The notes beneath the pieces were generated by a model. It had not been told where the DNA came from and ran no database searches. It saw only the letters and a list, made by a program, of their open reading frames with translations. Shown in pieces: positions 1 through 12,014 of a stretch of DNA of 64,000 nucleotides. Origin of the DNA: Pomacea canaliculata (Eukaryota > Mollusca > Gastropoda > Architaenioglossa > Ampullariidae); assembly GCF_003073045.1 (NCBI RefSeq), contig NC_037590.1:41966751-42030750 (forward strand). The letters run 5' to 3'. The first letter of the stretch is position 1. Every line of letters begins with the position of its first letter. The position numbers and the translations under genes are program-made.

Positions 1-241
1 AGTAATGAAGGACTTCCTTATCTTTAATTTTTATGTGTACTTTGCAAAGTATGTAATTTTATGTAAACTAATTAGTATACTACTGTCACAAAAGTACATT
101 TAGAGTTGATGTGTAATGAAACAAATGCGGCAATTTAAATTTGAAATTCATGATACAGAGTGATTTTAGACCTTGGTGGTCCGCCATATTGTTTTACTTT
201 AGTAATATGATCCGCGGTCCTAAATACTTTGAGAACCAGTG
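1..241. mobile_element. hAT-type MITE, right-hand part (copy 1)
   Basis: About 85-90% identical by eye to bases ~811-1053 of the complete copy at 571-1053, in the same orientation. It ends with the same terminal inverted repeat (GAGAACCAGTG, one base shorter than copy 2). The left end lies outside the window. It sits in COX15 intron 5, 31 bp from the exon 5 donor. Confidence 0.8.
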
Positions 242-272
242 CCTTATGTCACTGAAAGGCATAAACCTTTAC

Positions 273-3200
273 CTGGAAACCAAGAAGAGCAGCATATATG
301 ATCAAACGGGGCTTCATTGCTTTTGAGATCCAGCCTTTGCGCCAGAAGTAGACAGCAGGGAGTATAAATGCTATGCCTGTTGCTCTCCCCCACATACGGT
401 GTGCCCACTCCATGAAGTAGATAAACTTGAAGTCAGACAGGGTCATCTCCTTTTGGCTTGCCTGGCTGGAAACCAGCTGGCAAAACTTAGTAGTGCAAGA
501 GAAGGAAGAACACACTTTTTTTTCTATTTTAACACATTATATTTGAGTGTTACCTAAAGTTCTGCTATCACAGTGGTTCTCAAAGTGGGCTGCACGCATG
601 TCAAATGGTCTGCAGCTGACAGTCACCATATGCTAGCAAAATGATGTTTAAATCATCAGATATGCTAATTAGTCCAGTACTGATTTCACATGAGTTGTAA
701 TTTTATCAATGCTCAACTGCTCGTTCACATAAAATGCTCGCTTATCAACTAAGTTTTTACATCACAGCACAAGCATAGTGTCATTTAACCGGGTCATTAG
801 TTACCCTTAGTAACTTAGTGCACTTCCTTATTTTTCATTTTTATGTGTACTTTGCGAAGTATGTAATTTTATGTAAACTTATTACTATGTTACTGTCACA
901 AAAGTACATTGAGTTGTGATGTGTAATGAAACAAATGCGGCAATTTAAATTTGAAATTCAGGGGACTGAGTAATTTTTGGCCTTGGTGGTCCACCTTCTT
1001 TTTTTTTACTTTAGTAAAACAGTCCACAGTCCGAAATACTTTGAGAACCACTGTGCTATCATAGGATGTGCACAGTTCTACTTACTATTTGTACTCTGGA
1101 AATGTTTTGTATTTCTCAAACTCAGCTGTCCACTCTGCCTCACTCTGAGGCAGCTTCATGTCTTTCAGCAGGCGCCAGTCAACCATGGACAGTCCAGATT
1201 CTGTCAATCTTTTTTTTATTAAAACAAACCAAACTTGTAAGTCAGGTTTCTGAGAAATTTTTTTTTTACTTTCTTCTGTAACAAAAGCGATATGCTAGTA
1301 AAATATCAAAGCGGAAGGGGTCACTGATCTGACTAGCAAATGTGAAACTTGTAGCTGAATATAAGCATTGTTGCAAGAAAAGTACAATGCTACATACAAG
1401 TAAACAGTGCAACTTGGTGATGCTTTTTCTGAAGTTTTGTCAGAAAGTAATAAGTAGTAAAAGAACTGGCATCCGAGGCCAGGTGCATGGCTTAATACTC
1501 ATGTGGTGCAGTGGAACCAATCATCTAATGCAGTGATGCCCAACCTTTTTCGGCCTGTGGGCCATACACATTTCCGACATGCGTGTCACGGGCCGCTTCA
1601 CCGCGAAAATACAAAAAAAGAAAAAAAATAGAGCAGATACCATTTTTATTAGAAACAAGTTGTACTTACCATTAATTATGTAGTAATTAGTGGGATATTT
1701 GAAGTTGTTTACCCAAAACCAAGTTTTGAATGTCCGGCTGCATAGTAGAGACACCAAGTCGGAGCACTGAATCGAAATGTTCGTCCATCGAAAAAAAGAT
1801 TGAGAGATGCCCCTACGTAGGGATAAATACTTCTTCTTCCCTTTTTTTTCGTTTTTGTAGGTCTTTTTTTTTTTTTTACTAATATGCTGATTTCCTGCAC
1901 TGTGGGCAGAATTTTCGCAGGCCGGATGGCACCGCGTCGCGGGCCGGATATGGCCTGCAGGCCGTAGGTTGGGCATCCCTGATCTAATGGATACCTGACA
2001 TCACATGTCTAATGTTTTTTTTCTTTTGCGTGGGTGGGTGGGGAAGGAAGCATGGAAGAGATTGGTGTAAGTCTAAAAAAGGAAAATACTGGCCCTGAGA
2101 TAAGAGTGGTCTCTAACACCTCACTCCCCAATGACTGAAAAGTTATGGAAATGTATTTACCTTTTCTTTTTAATTTTGGGAGAATGGGAGCTGTACCTGC
2201 TGTTGCACTACCATGACATTCTGATCTACTGTCACTAGCTGACAGTACAGATGTCACAGAAAACTTATTGACTTTCTTGTTTAAGCTTTCAATGAAAACA
2301 ATAAAACATCAGCAGAGTTCATGAATTAAAACAAAAACTAGAGAGGAATAATGAAACCTTTACATATTAGATATATATATATAAATGCTAAAATCACCTT
2401 GTAACACCGCCAAGAATAACGGCTCCAAACACCATGCCAGAACAGCCAATAAGCCAGCGCCCAACAATCTTTTGCGCACTCACTGAAATGTTCTCAGCTG
2501 CTGCTGCTGCTGCAGTTCCAGACCGCATTGTGCTCTGCCGCAGTGACTGGAAGCCACGCAACAGTGCACTTGTCTGAAGAAAGATAAAATTAATTGATGA
2601 AAAGAATGAAAATTAATCAGCTGTTGATTGTGGACAGTGTCTTAGGGCTATATCAACAGATAGTGATAGTGTACTACACTGACTAAATGTACAGCCTATT
2701 AAGTAGAATGAATCATCACGTTCTCCTGATATAAAACATGATTTAATGCCAAAATATGTGATGAAGCTAAGCCAAGATTCTTCATATACAATGTGTGTGT
2801 GTGCATGCTTGTGGGGGTGTAGACATATCAATAATGTATATCTGTACATAGTTAAAAGAGTTAAGTCATGAAATAAAAGGTTGTCAAGACAACATAAATG
2901 GAAAAAAAATTCAGCATTGAAAGAAATCACAAAAATCAAAATACCATATATGCATTATGTCTTGACTTTGTTCCTTTGAGACTCTGGGAAATGGTAGCAT
3001 AGCATCTGTTCATCTGAATAGCTCGCTGACAATTTGGGCACTGCAGTAAAAGAAAAAAAAAAATACAAATGCATATTACTCAAGGATGTTTCATCAAAGG
3101 ATCCTACCGAAGAGAGGGGAGTGGAACTGAGCAGATTGAACTGAGACGTGTGAGGCCATGAAGTTTTGTGCTGTTAATAAACTGCCTTGAAATAATGAAT

Positions 3201-4276
3201 CACATGATAAGGAAATACTTTTTATTTTTGCATTGGTTAAAATTGGGCTAAGCAGGTAAAAGTCTCGTGTGGTATATTGCAGTATTTGTCCCCATTCCCA
3301 CCAAAAAATGAGTGGTCTACCACTAGACAACTGATGTGCCTTGGCAACAAGGGCGGTGGAGCGGATGATGATATCAAAAGCCGCATCAACAAAGCCAGGC
3401 ATGCTTTCAACAGCCTACACCCCTTCTGGAACTTTCGAGCATTATACTTCAGCAGTAAGACCCGCATCTTCAACACCAGTGTGAAAGCAGTCCTACTGTA
3501 TGGCTCTGAAACCTGGAGAGTGACAAATACCATCAACAACAAGCTCCAGACCTTTACCAACCGATGCATACGCCATATCCTGGGAATAAGATGGCCTGAA
3601 AAGATCTCCAACAGCTGCCTGTGGAAAAGAACCAAGCAGAATGCCACTAGCCAAGACATCAAAAAGCACAAATGGGGCTGGATAGGACACCCCCTGTGCA
3701 AACCAGCTGACACCACTGCCAAGCAGGCATTTGACTGGAACCCTCAGGGGAAGAGGAGAGTTGGGAGACCGAAGCAGACTTGGAAATGGACAGCAGAGAG
3801 CAAGGCAAAGGACATCAGAACCATCGGGGCCCAACTGAAGGGGGCTGCCTCAAACCGGGTCCGCTGGCGAGGTGTTGTTGCGGCCCTATGCTCCTCAAAG
3901 GAGCAAGAAGGAATAAACTAAACCAACCACCCAAAAAAATGAAAAGAAAAATTGCTTGAAATATCTCATAGCAAATAAAAGCATTGCCTGTGTGTGTACA
4001 CAAACTTAATACACGTCTCTGGTGTGTGTCTTTTGCATAGTTCGGATACTTATTGTAATAAGTAATAGGTGTTTGTTTGTAAAGTGCAATTAAAAAGAAA
4101 ACTGACATTATAGTATTTTGTTCTCTCTCATCTTAATTATATAGGAAATTAAGATCGGCTTCCGATTATATAATTCTTACTTTAGGCACTAAATGACGAA
4201 CTCCAAGTGTAAAACTTCGAGCAGACGACAATGGCTGCAGGGCACGAGCAAGTTTCGGAATAAATAAAGCAAACAT
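273..4276 (-). CDS. COX15: COX15, heme A synthase (5' part of gene; 3' part lies beyond the left edge)
   Basis: Mitochondrial inner-membrane enzyme that converts heme O to heme A for cytochrome c oxidase. Coding exons, in order of transcription: 4276-4181, 3040-2945, 2573-2398, 1208-1086, 465-273. They join in frame as 228 codons (phases 0,0,2,2,0), and each has GT/AG ends. The start is the only ATG in the first exon and gives a basic, Ser/Arg-rich N-terminus ([18 protein letters not shown]) suited to mitochondrial import. Exon 3 carries the first membrane segment ([20 protein letters not shown]). The exon 3/4 junction rebuilds the family motif [14 protein letters not shown]. Exon 5 has EWAHRMWGR, the ExxHR motif whose Glu and His contribute to heme binding in heme A synthases, then [13 protein letters not shown]. 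The second half of the protein is outside the window. The acceptor of exon 5 (base 465) was chosen because it is the only nearby AG that restores frame. Confidence 0.96.
571..1053. mobile_element. hAT-type MITE, complete, with 8-bp target-site duplication (copy 2)
   Basis: Starts CAGTGGTTCTCAAAG and ends CTTTGAGAACCACTG, a perfect 15-bp inverted repeat of the CAGNGGTTCTCAA type common in hAT elements. It is flanked on both sides by TGCTATCA (563-570 and 1054-1061), the 8-bp duplication diagnostic of hAT transposition. No coding potential, 483 bp. It lies in COX15 intron 4, 32 bp from the exon 4 donor. Confidence 0.95.
1531..1981. mobile_element. second hAT-type MITE family, complete, with 8-bp target-site duplication
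   Basis: Left end CAGTGATGCCCAACCTTTTT; right end, read inward, CAGGGATGCCCAACCTACGG. Both continue into GGCC-rich subterminal sequence. Flanked by ATCTAATG on each side (1523-1530 and 1982-1989). 451 bp, non-coding. It sits in COX15 intron 3. Its ends differ from those of the 571-1053 element, so it is a different family. Confidence 0.94.
3310..3921 (+). mobile_element. LINE fragment: C-terminal end of ORF2, 5'-truncated
   Basis: An open frame encodes the segment that follows the reverse transcriptase in many animal LINEs: [47 protein letters not shown] and [16 protein letters not shown], ending [12 protein letters not shown] and a stop. The endonuclease and the reverse transcriptase catalytic core are absent, so the copy is heavily 5'-truncated and dead. 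It lies inside COX15 intron 1, antisense to the host gene. The frame is still open throughout, so the insertion is fairly young or the consensus is close. Family probably RTE/CR1-like; not settled by eye. Confidence 0.85.
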
Positions 4277-4480
4277 TCTGTCACAGCACCAGTGTAGTGG
4301 TCCACTTAGGGCAGATGGAGCAAGTATGATAAAGGCGGAATTTCAAAACAAAATTACTCTCTAGCTAGTATCCTCTATCAGGATCGCCCGAGGAAAAAGC
4401 GGAAGTGCGACAGCTGACGAAATCGAGGCAGGATTCCTTTCTCTTCCGTTTGGTCTCGGCTTACCCTCTGCGACACGAAC
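4277..4480. promoter_or_regulatory. bidirectional COX15/CUTC promoter
   Basis: Only 204 bp separate the two divergent start codons (4276 and 4481), so both 5' UTRs and the core promoter must fit here. Two ETS-type GGAAG cores stand out: GCGGAAGTGC at 4399-4408 (plus) and CTCTTCCGTT at 4441-4450 (minus). GABP/NRF-2 sites of this kind are known to drive nuclear cytochrome oxidase genes. No TATA box was seen. Confidence 0.75.
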
Positions 4481-7400
4481 ATGGAAGTGTGTGTAGATTC
4501 AGTGATATCTGCGATTAATGCCGAAAAAGGAGGTGAGAACGAATTTGATGAAAATATGTCTTTTTGGATAATAATTGCACTATTTCAGAGTATGAGCTGT
4601 GTGCTATGGTAATTTTTTTCCTGCTTTTTCTCAAGTATCTGACATATGATCTTTGTCCGCTCTGATCTGGAAATGTTACAAACTTATGTGGTGACTGTCA
4701 GCCTTTGAGTGACTAGAGCTAAAAGGACAGTTCACACTTATTTCGTTATGAGTTTGAATTATAATGTTCCTGAAATTGTTTGATTTCCCAGGTGCATCCA
4801 GACTTGAACTGTGTTCGAATCTCATGGAGGGAGGAACTACGCCTACGATAGGTGAGTTTCAAATATTTGGAGTCTGTACGTTTTCACACTATATACCCAC
4901 GAAAGCAAACATTTCTTGCTATGAATGATGGAAAAACTGATCATAGAATGCTGACCGAAATGGTGGAGCAGGCCGTGTAGTTATAAAAACTATGTGATGT
5001 CACATTGTCTGCGGTGCCATGCAGTCAATCCTGTCATGTTTATGTCGCCACTCAACATTTGCTACTGCACATTAGTTGAGGTTGGAAATCCCTCCTTCTT
5101 CTCTGTATTGAAGTGGCCATGACTTCAAATGTAATAAAAAGCTTAATATAATTTTAAATCATTTAGCTGCTTTCTTGCTTATGCCATATTTCATGCTAAA
5201 ATGTGATAATACATGAAAAATCAGTTTTTCTTCTTTGTTATAAAGAATGTCTTATCAGTTGGCTAGCATTTACAATATACATTTATGCAAATGGGTTTTA
5301 ATTCATAAAGTGTCTGATTGCTGAGACCAAGATGTATGCTATAGCTGAGGAAGTATGGGCACCAGTTTGGTATCTGAGCAGATGACTAATCTACAATGAA
5401 TTTACCATCTTTGCCAAATCATTACATTGATTTCTAATGACATATTTAATGTTTCTCATTTATTTTGAGGAATTGGACTACTAAGAGGCAACATCATGAC
5501 CTTTCCAAAATGTTATACTGAAACTCCACGCTTGCATTGTCTGTTAGTCAAACCAGTAAATAGTAATATCAGGAAAATGAAGAAAAGAATTTTTGTCCTT
5601 TTTCAGGCATGCTTCAAGTAGTTAAATCAAAAGTGAAGATACCTGTGTTTGTGATGATTAGACCAAGAGGGGGAGATTTCCTGTACACTGAGGAAGAAGT
5701 GGAGGTTATGAAACATGATATCCATGCATTGAAGGAGAATGGCGCTGACGGCTTTGTTTTTGGGTTTCTTCAAGAGTATGTTGTAGCACTGCTTCCAATG
5801 TTCCTGTTTGTGTTTTTGGTGGTTCAGTAAAAACAAAGATATAAAAGCAAGCAAGCACGGCAGAGAGGGAGAGAAAGAAATTGCTCTGAAATTGTTCTTT
5901 TATATAAGTTCTGACATTATAAAGTTCATACTCATTTATATTTTTCATATTGAAACGTGAAAATGAAATATAGCACAATAATGCAGATTGATCTGTGAGT
6001 AAATATTACTGGTTTTGAATGAGATACTTAAGATTTCATTGTATCTCTAGTATAATCTGTGCATGATGACTATGCTCTTGTGTGAACCTCTTATGTTAGA
6101 CCATCCAGATTAGTAGCAGCTTATACAATTCATGATTTTTTGTTTGTTGTTCTTTTGCTTATAATTTTTTTTTAAATATATGAAATATTGATGCATAAAA
6201 TGTCTTCAGATGTTAGAATAAATATATTAGAATATCCTTTTACATTTTACCAGTTATTTTTAAAAATATTATTCTTTTACCTTTCATTTTCCTGAAGTTG
6301 TATAGAATGATATGAGCAGTAATCAGAGTTATTGGTCTTTCCACAGGGATGGCTCTGTTGATTCTGACCGTTGCAAAACATTCATAGGTAGTACATTGTA
6401 TGTGTGTATGTTTCTTTATACATGTTCGTGGGCTATATTCTTCAGATGACATGAAAAAATCTTTAAATCTTGCTGTAAACAGTATGTGTTGGGTGAAGAA
6501 GGGGGAGGGGGGTAGATAGGTTACTCTGCATAGTAGATGAAAAGCTCTTTGGCTAAAGAAATGCCTTACTACAATGGTGAAGCTCTAAACCTCATGATAA
6601 AATTTGACTACCACTGCTACCATGAAGTTTATTCTATATTAAGATCCTATGATTTTAGAGGTCATGATTTTAATTTCAGTTGCATATTTTAAAATTTTGT
6701 TACAGAGTTGATTTCACCTTTGCCAGTTACATTTCACAGAGGTAAAGAACACATTTCAGATGACTGACTCAAGCATAAAAGTAATCCCAGCTATTACAGT
6801 ATTCTCAAATTATTATTAATACTGTGCAGTACCAGTTTTTGTTTTTTGTTTTATTTTTTATTTTTATTTATTTTTTTTTTTTGCTTAGCTCAGTCAAAAT
6901 CATATTTTGAACAAAGTGCATGTGTGAAGTTTGAATTTCATTCAAATGTAAAACCCTTGAAGCATTTGATAGCATTTGCATCAAAAATGTAACAGGAAAC
7001 CATTTATTATGTCTTGTGATGAGCAGGTAAAGCTTTATGTCATATTACTGTTCTGTTGCAGCTATTGATATGTGCAATAATATGATGGTTGCACTGCGCA
7101 CCCTTATAGATCTCAAATTTGACCGCGTTTTGACCAGTGGAGGAGCAGCCAATGCTCTTGATGGAGCAGCTATGATTGATAAAATGATAACTGAAGTGAG
7201 CCAGTTTTAATGTGTACAATTGTGTGCGTGAAATGTTTGTTTTTAGCAAGATGACATGATAGTAATAGGCCTGTGATCAGCTGATTCTCATCAAAGCTAC
7301 CAGCATTTTGTCAGTACCAGAATGTGCACTAGGAGGAGAATTTGTTGTACTGAATTAAGACAAATATGATGCTATACCTGTATGCAGAAGTAATAGGCAC

Positions 7401-8339
7401 TTAAAATCATTTGTGCCCTCAGAAGTCCAGGTCCTCAATTTTTGGTTATGTGTGTGCATGGGTATATGATGTAGGCATGCATTACAAAGTGCTTTAAATG
7501 TCAGATTTTGTGATCTTGTGTTTTGCATGTGCATATGCATACCCTGCATTTAGTGCTCCACGCATATCTATTTTGTAACTAGCACTAGTAACTGATCACA
7601 ATTCCACCTACCAAGAAATAATTGCTCATTGGTATTAATAAATTTGGCCATTTGTCATTTGTTTTGTGGTTAAGCATTATTGTTGCTTGTAACTGTCTTT
7701 TCAATTTATTTTTTTTATTTTTTGCAGGCACGAGGAAATATCATTGTTGTGCCTGGTAAGCTAGATTGCTACATTGTATCATCAAGTTCTAAAAGAAATG
7801 TGTAGGGTTTTGGAATTTTTTTAAAGTTCTGGGTTTTAATTTTGGTTGGGAAAAATGATTTATCATGTACATATAATAACACTTTTTTATAAACACTTTT
7901 ATTTCTGAAATTTTTTTTGCTTTGACTATTTTTTCACATCGGTAACAGTTTTCCCATTTATTGCTAATGAGGTTAAAGGTTAATGCATGCATGTCCTATT
8001 ATTACTACAACAGTTGCTACATTTTTAGTTACCAGTAGTAGTAAATGAAAAATACAGCAGCATCAAGAAATAAACCCGGGTTGACATATTTTATGTGTAT
8101 TTCTTTTAGGAGGTGGTATTAATGAGGACAACCTGGAGCGCATCTTGCAGATTGGTGCAAAAGAATTCCACTGTTCTGCACGCATCTTCCAAGAGTCTAA
8201 CATGTTGCAGCAGAAGTCCGGCATAACTCTGGGTGGCTCCCTGTCACCACCTGAATATGGTCATCGTATTGCCAGTCTTATGAAAGTAAACAACATGATG
8301 AACATTGCCTCAATGTGCTGGGAAAGTCTTAATAAATAA
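4481..8339 (+). CDS. CUTC: CUTC, copper homeostasis protein CutC homolog
   Basis: A TIM-barrel protein linked to copper handling; the biochemical role is still debated in the family. Coding exons: 4481-4532, 4792-4851, 5607-5775, 6347-6387, 6706-6741, 7062-7195, 7728-7755, 8110-8339. They total 750 bp, 249 aa plus stop, with GT/AG ends and frame kept at every junction. Human CUTC is 273 aa, so this is close to full length. Recognisable motifs: MEVCVDSVISAINAEKGG at the start, ASRLELCSNLMEGGTTPTIG, IPVFVMIRPRGGDFLYTEEE, GADGFVFGFLQEDGS, PLPVTFHRAIDM, FDRVLTSGGAANALDG, IIVVPGGGINEDNL and AKEFHCSAR. The start Met is the first in the exon and matches the family N-terminus. Stop TAA at 8337-8339. 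A polyadenylation signal AATAAA is at 8552-8557. Confidence 0.97.
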
Positions 8340-11300
8340 AGATCTGTTTCATACCTCCTTTCTGCTGCCACTTTATATGATCTCATTGCTTGGAGTAATT
8401 GAAACTCACTTTCATCCTGACATTCCTGATTGCTATTGCTAATTGTTTTTTTTTTTTTGTTTTTTTTTTTTGCAACATGATTTTACAAGATTGCTGCAGC
8501 CTTTGTCAATAATTTTTCACTTGCATTTAGGCAGAAGTAGAGAGATTGTTTAATAAAATAAAAATCAATTTTAATTCATGCTTACTGCTCATAGCATACA
8601 CCTTTTCCTTTTTTTTCAAATTGTTGGTGACAATCATACTATGTGACATGACAAGAGCAGCTAAAAAGTTAAAATATTCTCTGTGTCAAGATATACTAAC
8701 ATCATGGCTTGAGATGCTGCCATTGATGTAACTATTAAAAAATTACAAATAGTTTGATGAAATCTATAACATTATAATCATGAAATATTGCCGGGATTTG
8801 AGAAAGATGTAACCACCTGTTTTCAAAGAAATGACAGGTGAAAAACTTTATTGCTTCATCTCCTTGACTTATACAGACCATCCATGTCTGACCACACATC
8901 CAAAGCTGGTTTTCCTAATCAAGTGTTTTCACAATCAGCATCTGTACCAAGCTTTATCATGATTGATTGATAATTGTTGTGTTTAGTGCCCAGTCATGCA
9001 TTTTCTCACTGCTACATTGCTGTCATCGAGCGTGCAAAGGTTGTTCTGAATCATTCTTTAACAGAGAGTTTGCACTTAAGTTTCGGCATGACTGGAGCAG
9101 ATGTATGACCTATAATCAGCACTTAGCATGTTCAGTAGTAGCTAAATAATGCTTAGTCCTACAGAAGGTTTCATTAAACATATCTCCGCTGTTTTATTTA
9201 AAAGATAAATGCTAGCAAACCTGTGTGTTTTTCATACTTAAGATGGGTATCACAACCTAGTCCTGACAAATGACAGTGCCTTGAAGTTTTTTGATGTTTT
9301 GTGTAATTGTTGATAATATTTGCACATTCATGACTTAAGTTTGTCCATTTCTCATTTGCTATTTATAGAAGTGCCAAATAGATGAGAAATGCACCTTATT
9401 AATGTACTGGTTTCTTTTTCTTTTAGTGAATACTTTTGAAATCTGTATTCTTAGGGATATTTTGATATGATATACATGAAGGTATTTTTGTAACAGTATG
9501 TAATTTGTCTCAAGTTTACAGCTGCCTAGTTCCTTTGCTGCCAAATGCATAACAGACAAATCTATGTCAAGTTACAGTACGTCTTCTGTTATATAGAAAT
9601 GTTGCTGGATAAGTAGTCAGTAACAGTCCTCAGGGTCTCCTAATTAAGATTCGTTCATCTCATGTATGGCCTTAAGTTAAATGGATATAAAACTGTGATA
9701 AGCTTCCACATCCAAAAGAACTGGTTGTCAGGGATACTGTATTAGCAGTATCATGCCTTTGTTTCATGAGATAAAAGTAGAGCAAACCTTATTTTTGTGT
9801 GTGTCCTTGGTGCATGTGTTTGTGGTTAAGTAGACTCCTTGGTGCTTATTTAAGTGCTTACTAATGGTGTAGACTTACTTATTTCAAAAGAAGCAGCCTT
9901 AAAGTTATCAATAATTTGCTTATGTATTGGTAAAGACCACTGACTTGTGATTCTTATTATCAGTGAAACTAGGTTAAAGATTGTGTTTTCCTTTTTCACT
10001 GGCAGGCATCATGCTAGTGAAGAGGTCAGAAGGTGAGCTGTGCTTTTTCGCTTATTGAGATTGTCTGCCCATTGAAAGACTGCCTCCCTCTAGATTTAGC
10101 CCGATTACTGATCCATATATATATAGAGTGTGAAGTATGTGTGTCTTCATGTAGGCAAGATTTTATATTGAGTGCCATGCAACAGATTTTTATATATATA
10201 TATGTCCTGAAGATCTTGTTAGGATCTGCCTCCTATGTTTACACTGCAGGTATTTTGTGGATCTTCCTTTTGAAGGGCTATGGCTACCTGGAATAGTGGC
10301 AGATATTGTGGTCTGTTCTCCATTTTTATCTTTCTTTTATTGGATACTTGCCACTCAGTTTGTGGAATTGTATAATTTGATAAAGCCTGGAGTGATATCC
10401 CCTAGATTTTACATTATGAGCTGATAGTTGACAGGCTTATCCTACAAAGCAAAAATTTTAATTCAAAATGTTATTTCAGGATATAAAATTGTGCAGAATC
10501 ATATTTCACATTTCTTTCTTAATGTTAACTTGTATTTTTCTGTTTTAGTAATCATGGTTATTCTGGTTGAGGCCTTATGTGCAACCTGATGCACGAAGAG
10601 GAATAGATAGATAGAATCATGGTTATACAGAAATTAATGGCACAGCAAATATGATAAGTTTTCAGATTGTTATTTCTAACAATTTAGTTCTAATTAATAT
10701 CTCAAAATGTTTGCTGAAAGAATATAGAATTTTAACCATATTTGTAAAATAGTCAAAGTGGTAGATTAAGTATAAAACAAACATTTCATATTTGAAATGA
10801 GCTTATGTTTCTTTGAAGTGAAAGACCTGGGGGCTGGGGCTAGTTACCCTCTGTTACCCCGCATATTGTCCTCACGATGAGATAACCATTGTTGCTGACA
10901 TTGCATAAAACTCAATTAACCTGTTATAGATAAGAAATCCTGACATTAAACTAGTTAAATTTTAAACTAGGTATGCATATTGCAAGTCCACATGGACAAA
11001 GATGTCTCATATATCTTTTGTTCAAACATTTGCAAATATCCATGCAAGTGTATGATGCAGATTTATTCTAAATGTATGCTAATACCACATTGTACCAAAC
11101 AACAGTTTCTGTGGTAATTGGCATTGCCTTTTAACTTACTTTAGAATTGGAAGAGAAGTGTAACATATGTATGATATGTCAGTGCAGGATTTTTAGGAAA
11201 TACAAAACATACTTTTGTATGTTGTGCATATCTGTTTGTGCATGATGTTCATCAGGATATAAAAAAAATTGCATCAGTTTCTTGTTGCAAATTAAGAAAT

Positions 11301-11879
11301 CCACGGGAAGAATTATTTTTTGTTTTTATAAGTAAGTGACGTCCAGATCTTCAATGACCTTTATTGTGTGCTTCAAAAATAAAAATTCATCAGCCACTTT
11401 TCTGAATGCTTTTCTCATGCACAGACTCCTTGCTTGGATAATTTATGTGCTTCGCGATTTATTATTATTATTTTAGCTGTTCACATCTATGTACAAACCA
11501 TGCCACTTTTGGATACACACGTGTGTTTATATATAATTTTTCGCACACTGTCATGATCTCACATGCAGCCATGTTTTTGTGAATGCCACCTTGTACAAGT
11601 TGTGACCATTGCAAAATTTTCTTCTTTTTTTTTTTATTCTGAGAGAAGACATCAGATATAAAGAGCTGTAGACACACGTACGGCACTTATTTGTAAGTCT
11701 TACCAGATTATGTATTGATTATTTAAAGATTATTTATTACCAGATTATGAATCTGTGGTGTGTAGAGGTAATCCTCTAATCTTTTGACATTTAGGGATTC
11801 AGGCATAACAGACGGACTTTCTAAATTTTTCCTTAATCTGAGGTTTGCTAAGAAAATTATATTTAATGGATGGGTGAGC
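8340..11879. other. CUTC 3' UTR and CUTC-PSME3 intergenic region
   Basis: AT-rich DNA with no supported gene. The first ~220 bp are the CUTC 3' UTR (signal at 8552). The only clear feature is the tiny retroposed LINE tail at 10562-10614. Short open frames here have no recognisable domain. Confidence 0.6.
10562..10614 (+). mobile_element. 53-bp LINE 3' tail with 12-bp target-site duplication
   Basis: Flanked by AATCATGGTTAT at 10550-10561 and again at 10615-10626. The insert ends in GATA repeats. Its body, GGTTGAGGCCTTATGTGCAA and onward, resembles the last codons of the LINE at 3310-3921 (GCGGCCCTATGCTCC... there). An extreme 5' truncation of the same kind of element. Confidence 0.75.
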
Positions 11880-12014
11880 GGGGGACGCTTGTATGTGTGC
11901 GCGCACGTGTAGGGCGGAGGTACGTGCTGGTAAAGAGGAGCACGTGCGCTACTTGCGACATTCACCAGATGACGTCAAACTCATCAAGTACGTAACTAAC
12001 AGAACGGCTTTGAA
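11880..12014 (+). promoter_or_regulatory. PSME3 promoter region
   Basis: A CpG- and GC-rich patch in otherwise AT-rich DNA, directly before the PSME3 start. It has two CACGTG E-boxes (11904-11909 and 11941-11946) and a perfect CRE, TGACGTCA, at 11970-11977, about 38 bp before the ATG. These are sequence matches; occupancy is inferred. Confidence 0.5.

Noticed and set aside
2009-2257. Minus-strand frame within COX15 intron 3
   Set aside because: The COX15 exons at 2398-2573 and 1086-1208 join directly to rebuild [11 protein letters not shown]. There is no room or need for an extra exon here.
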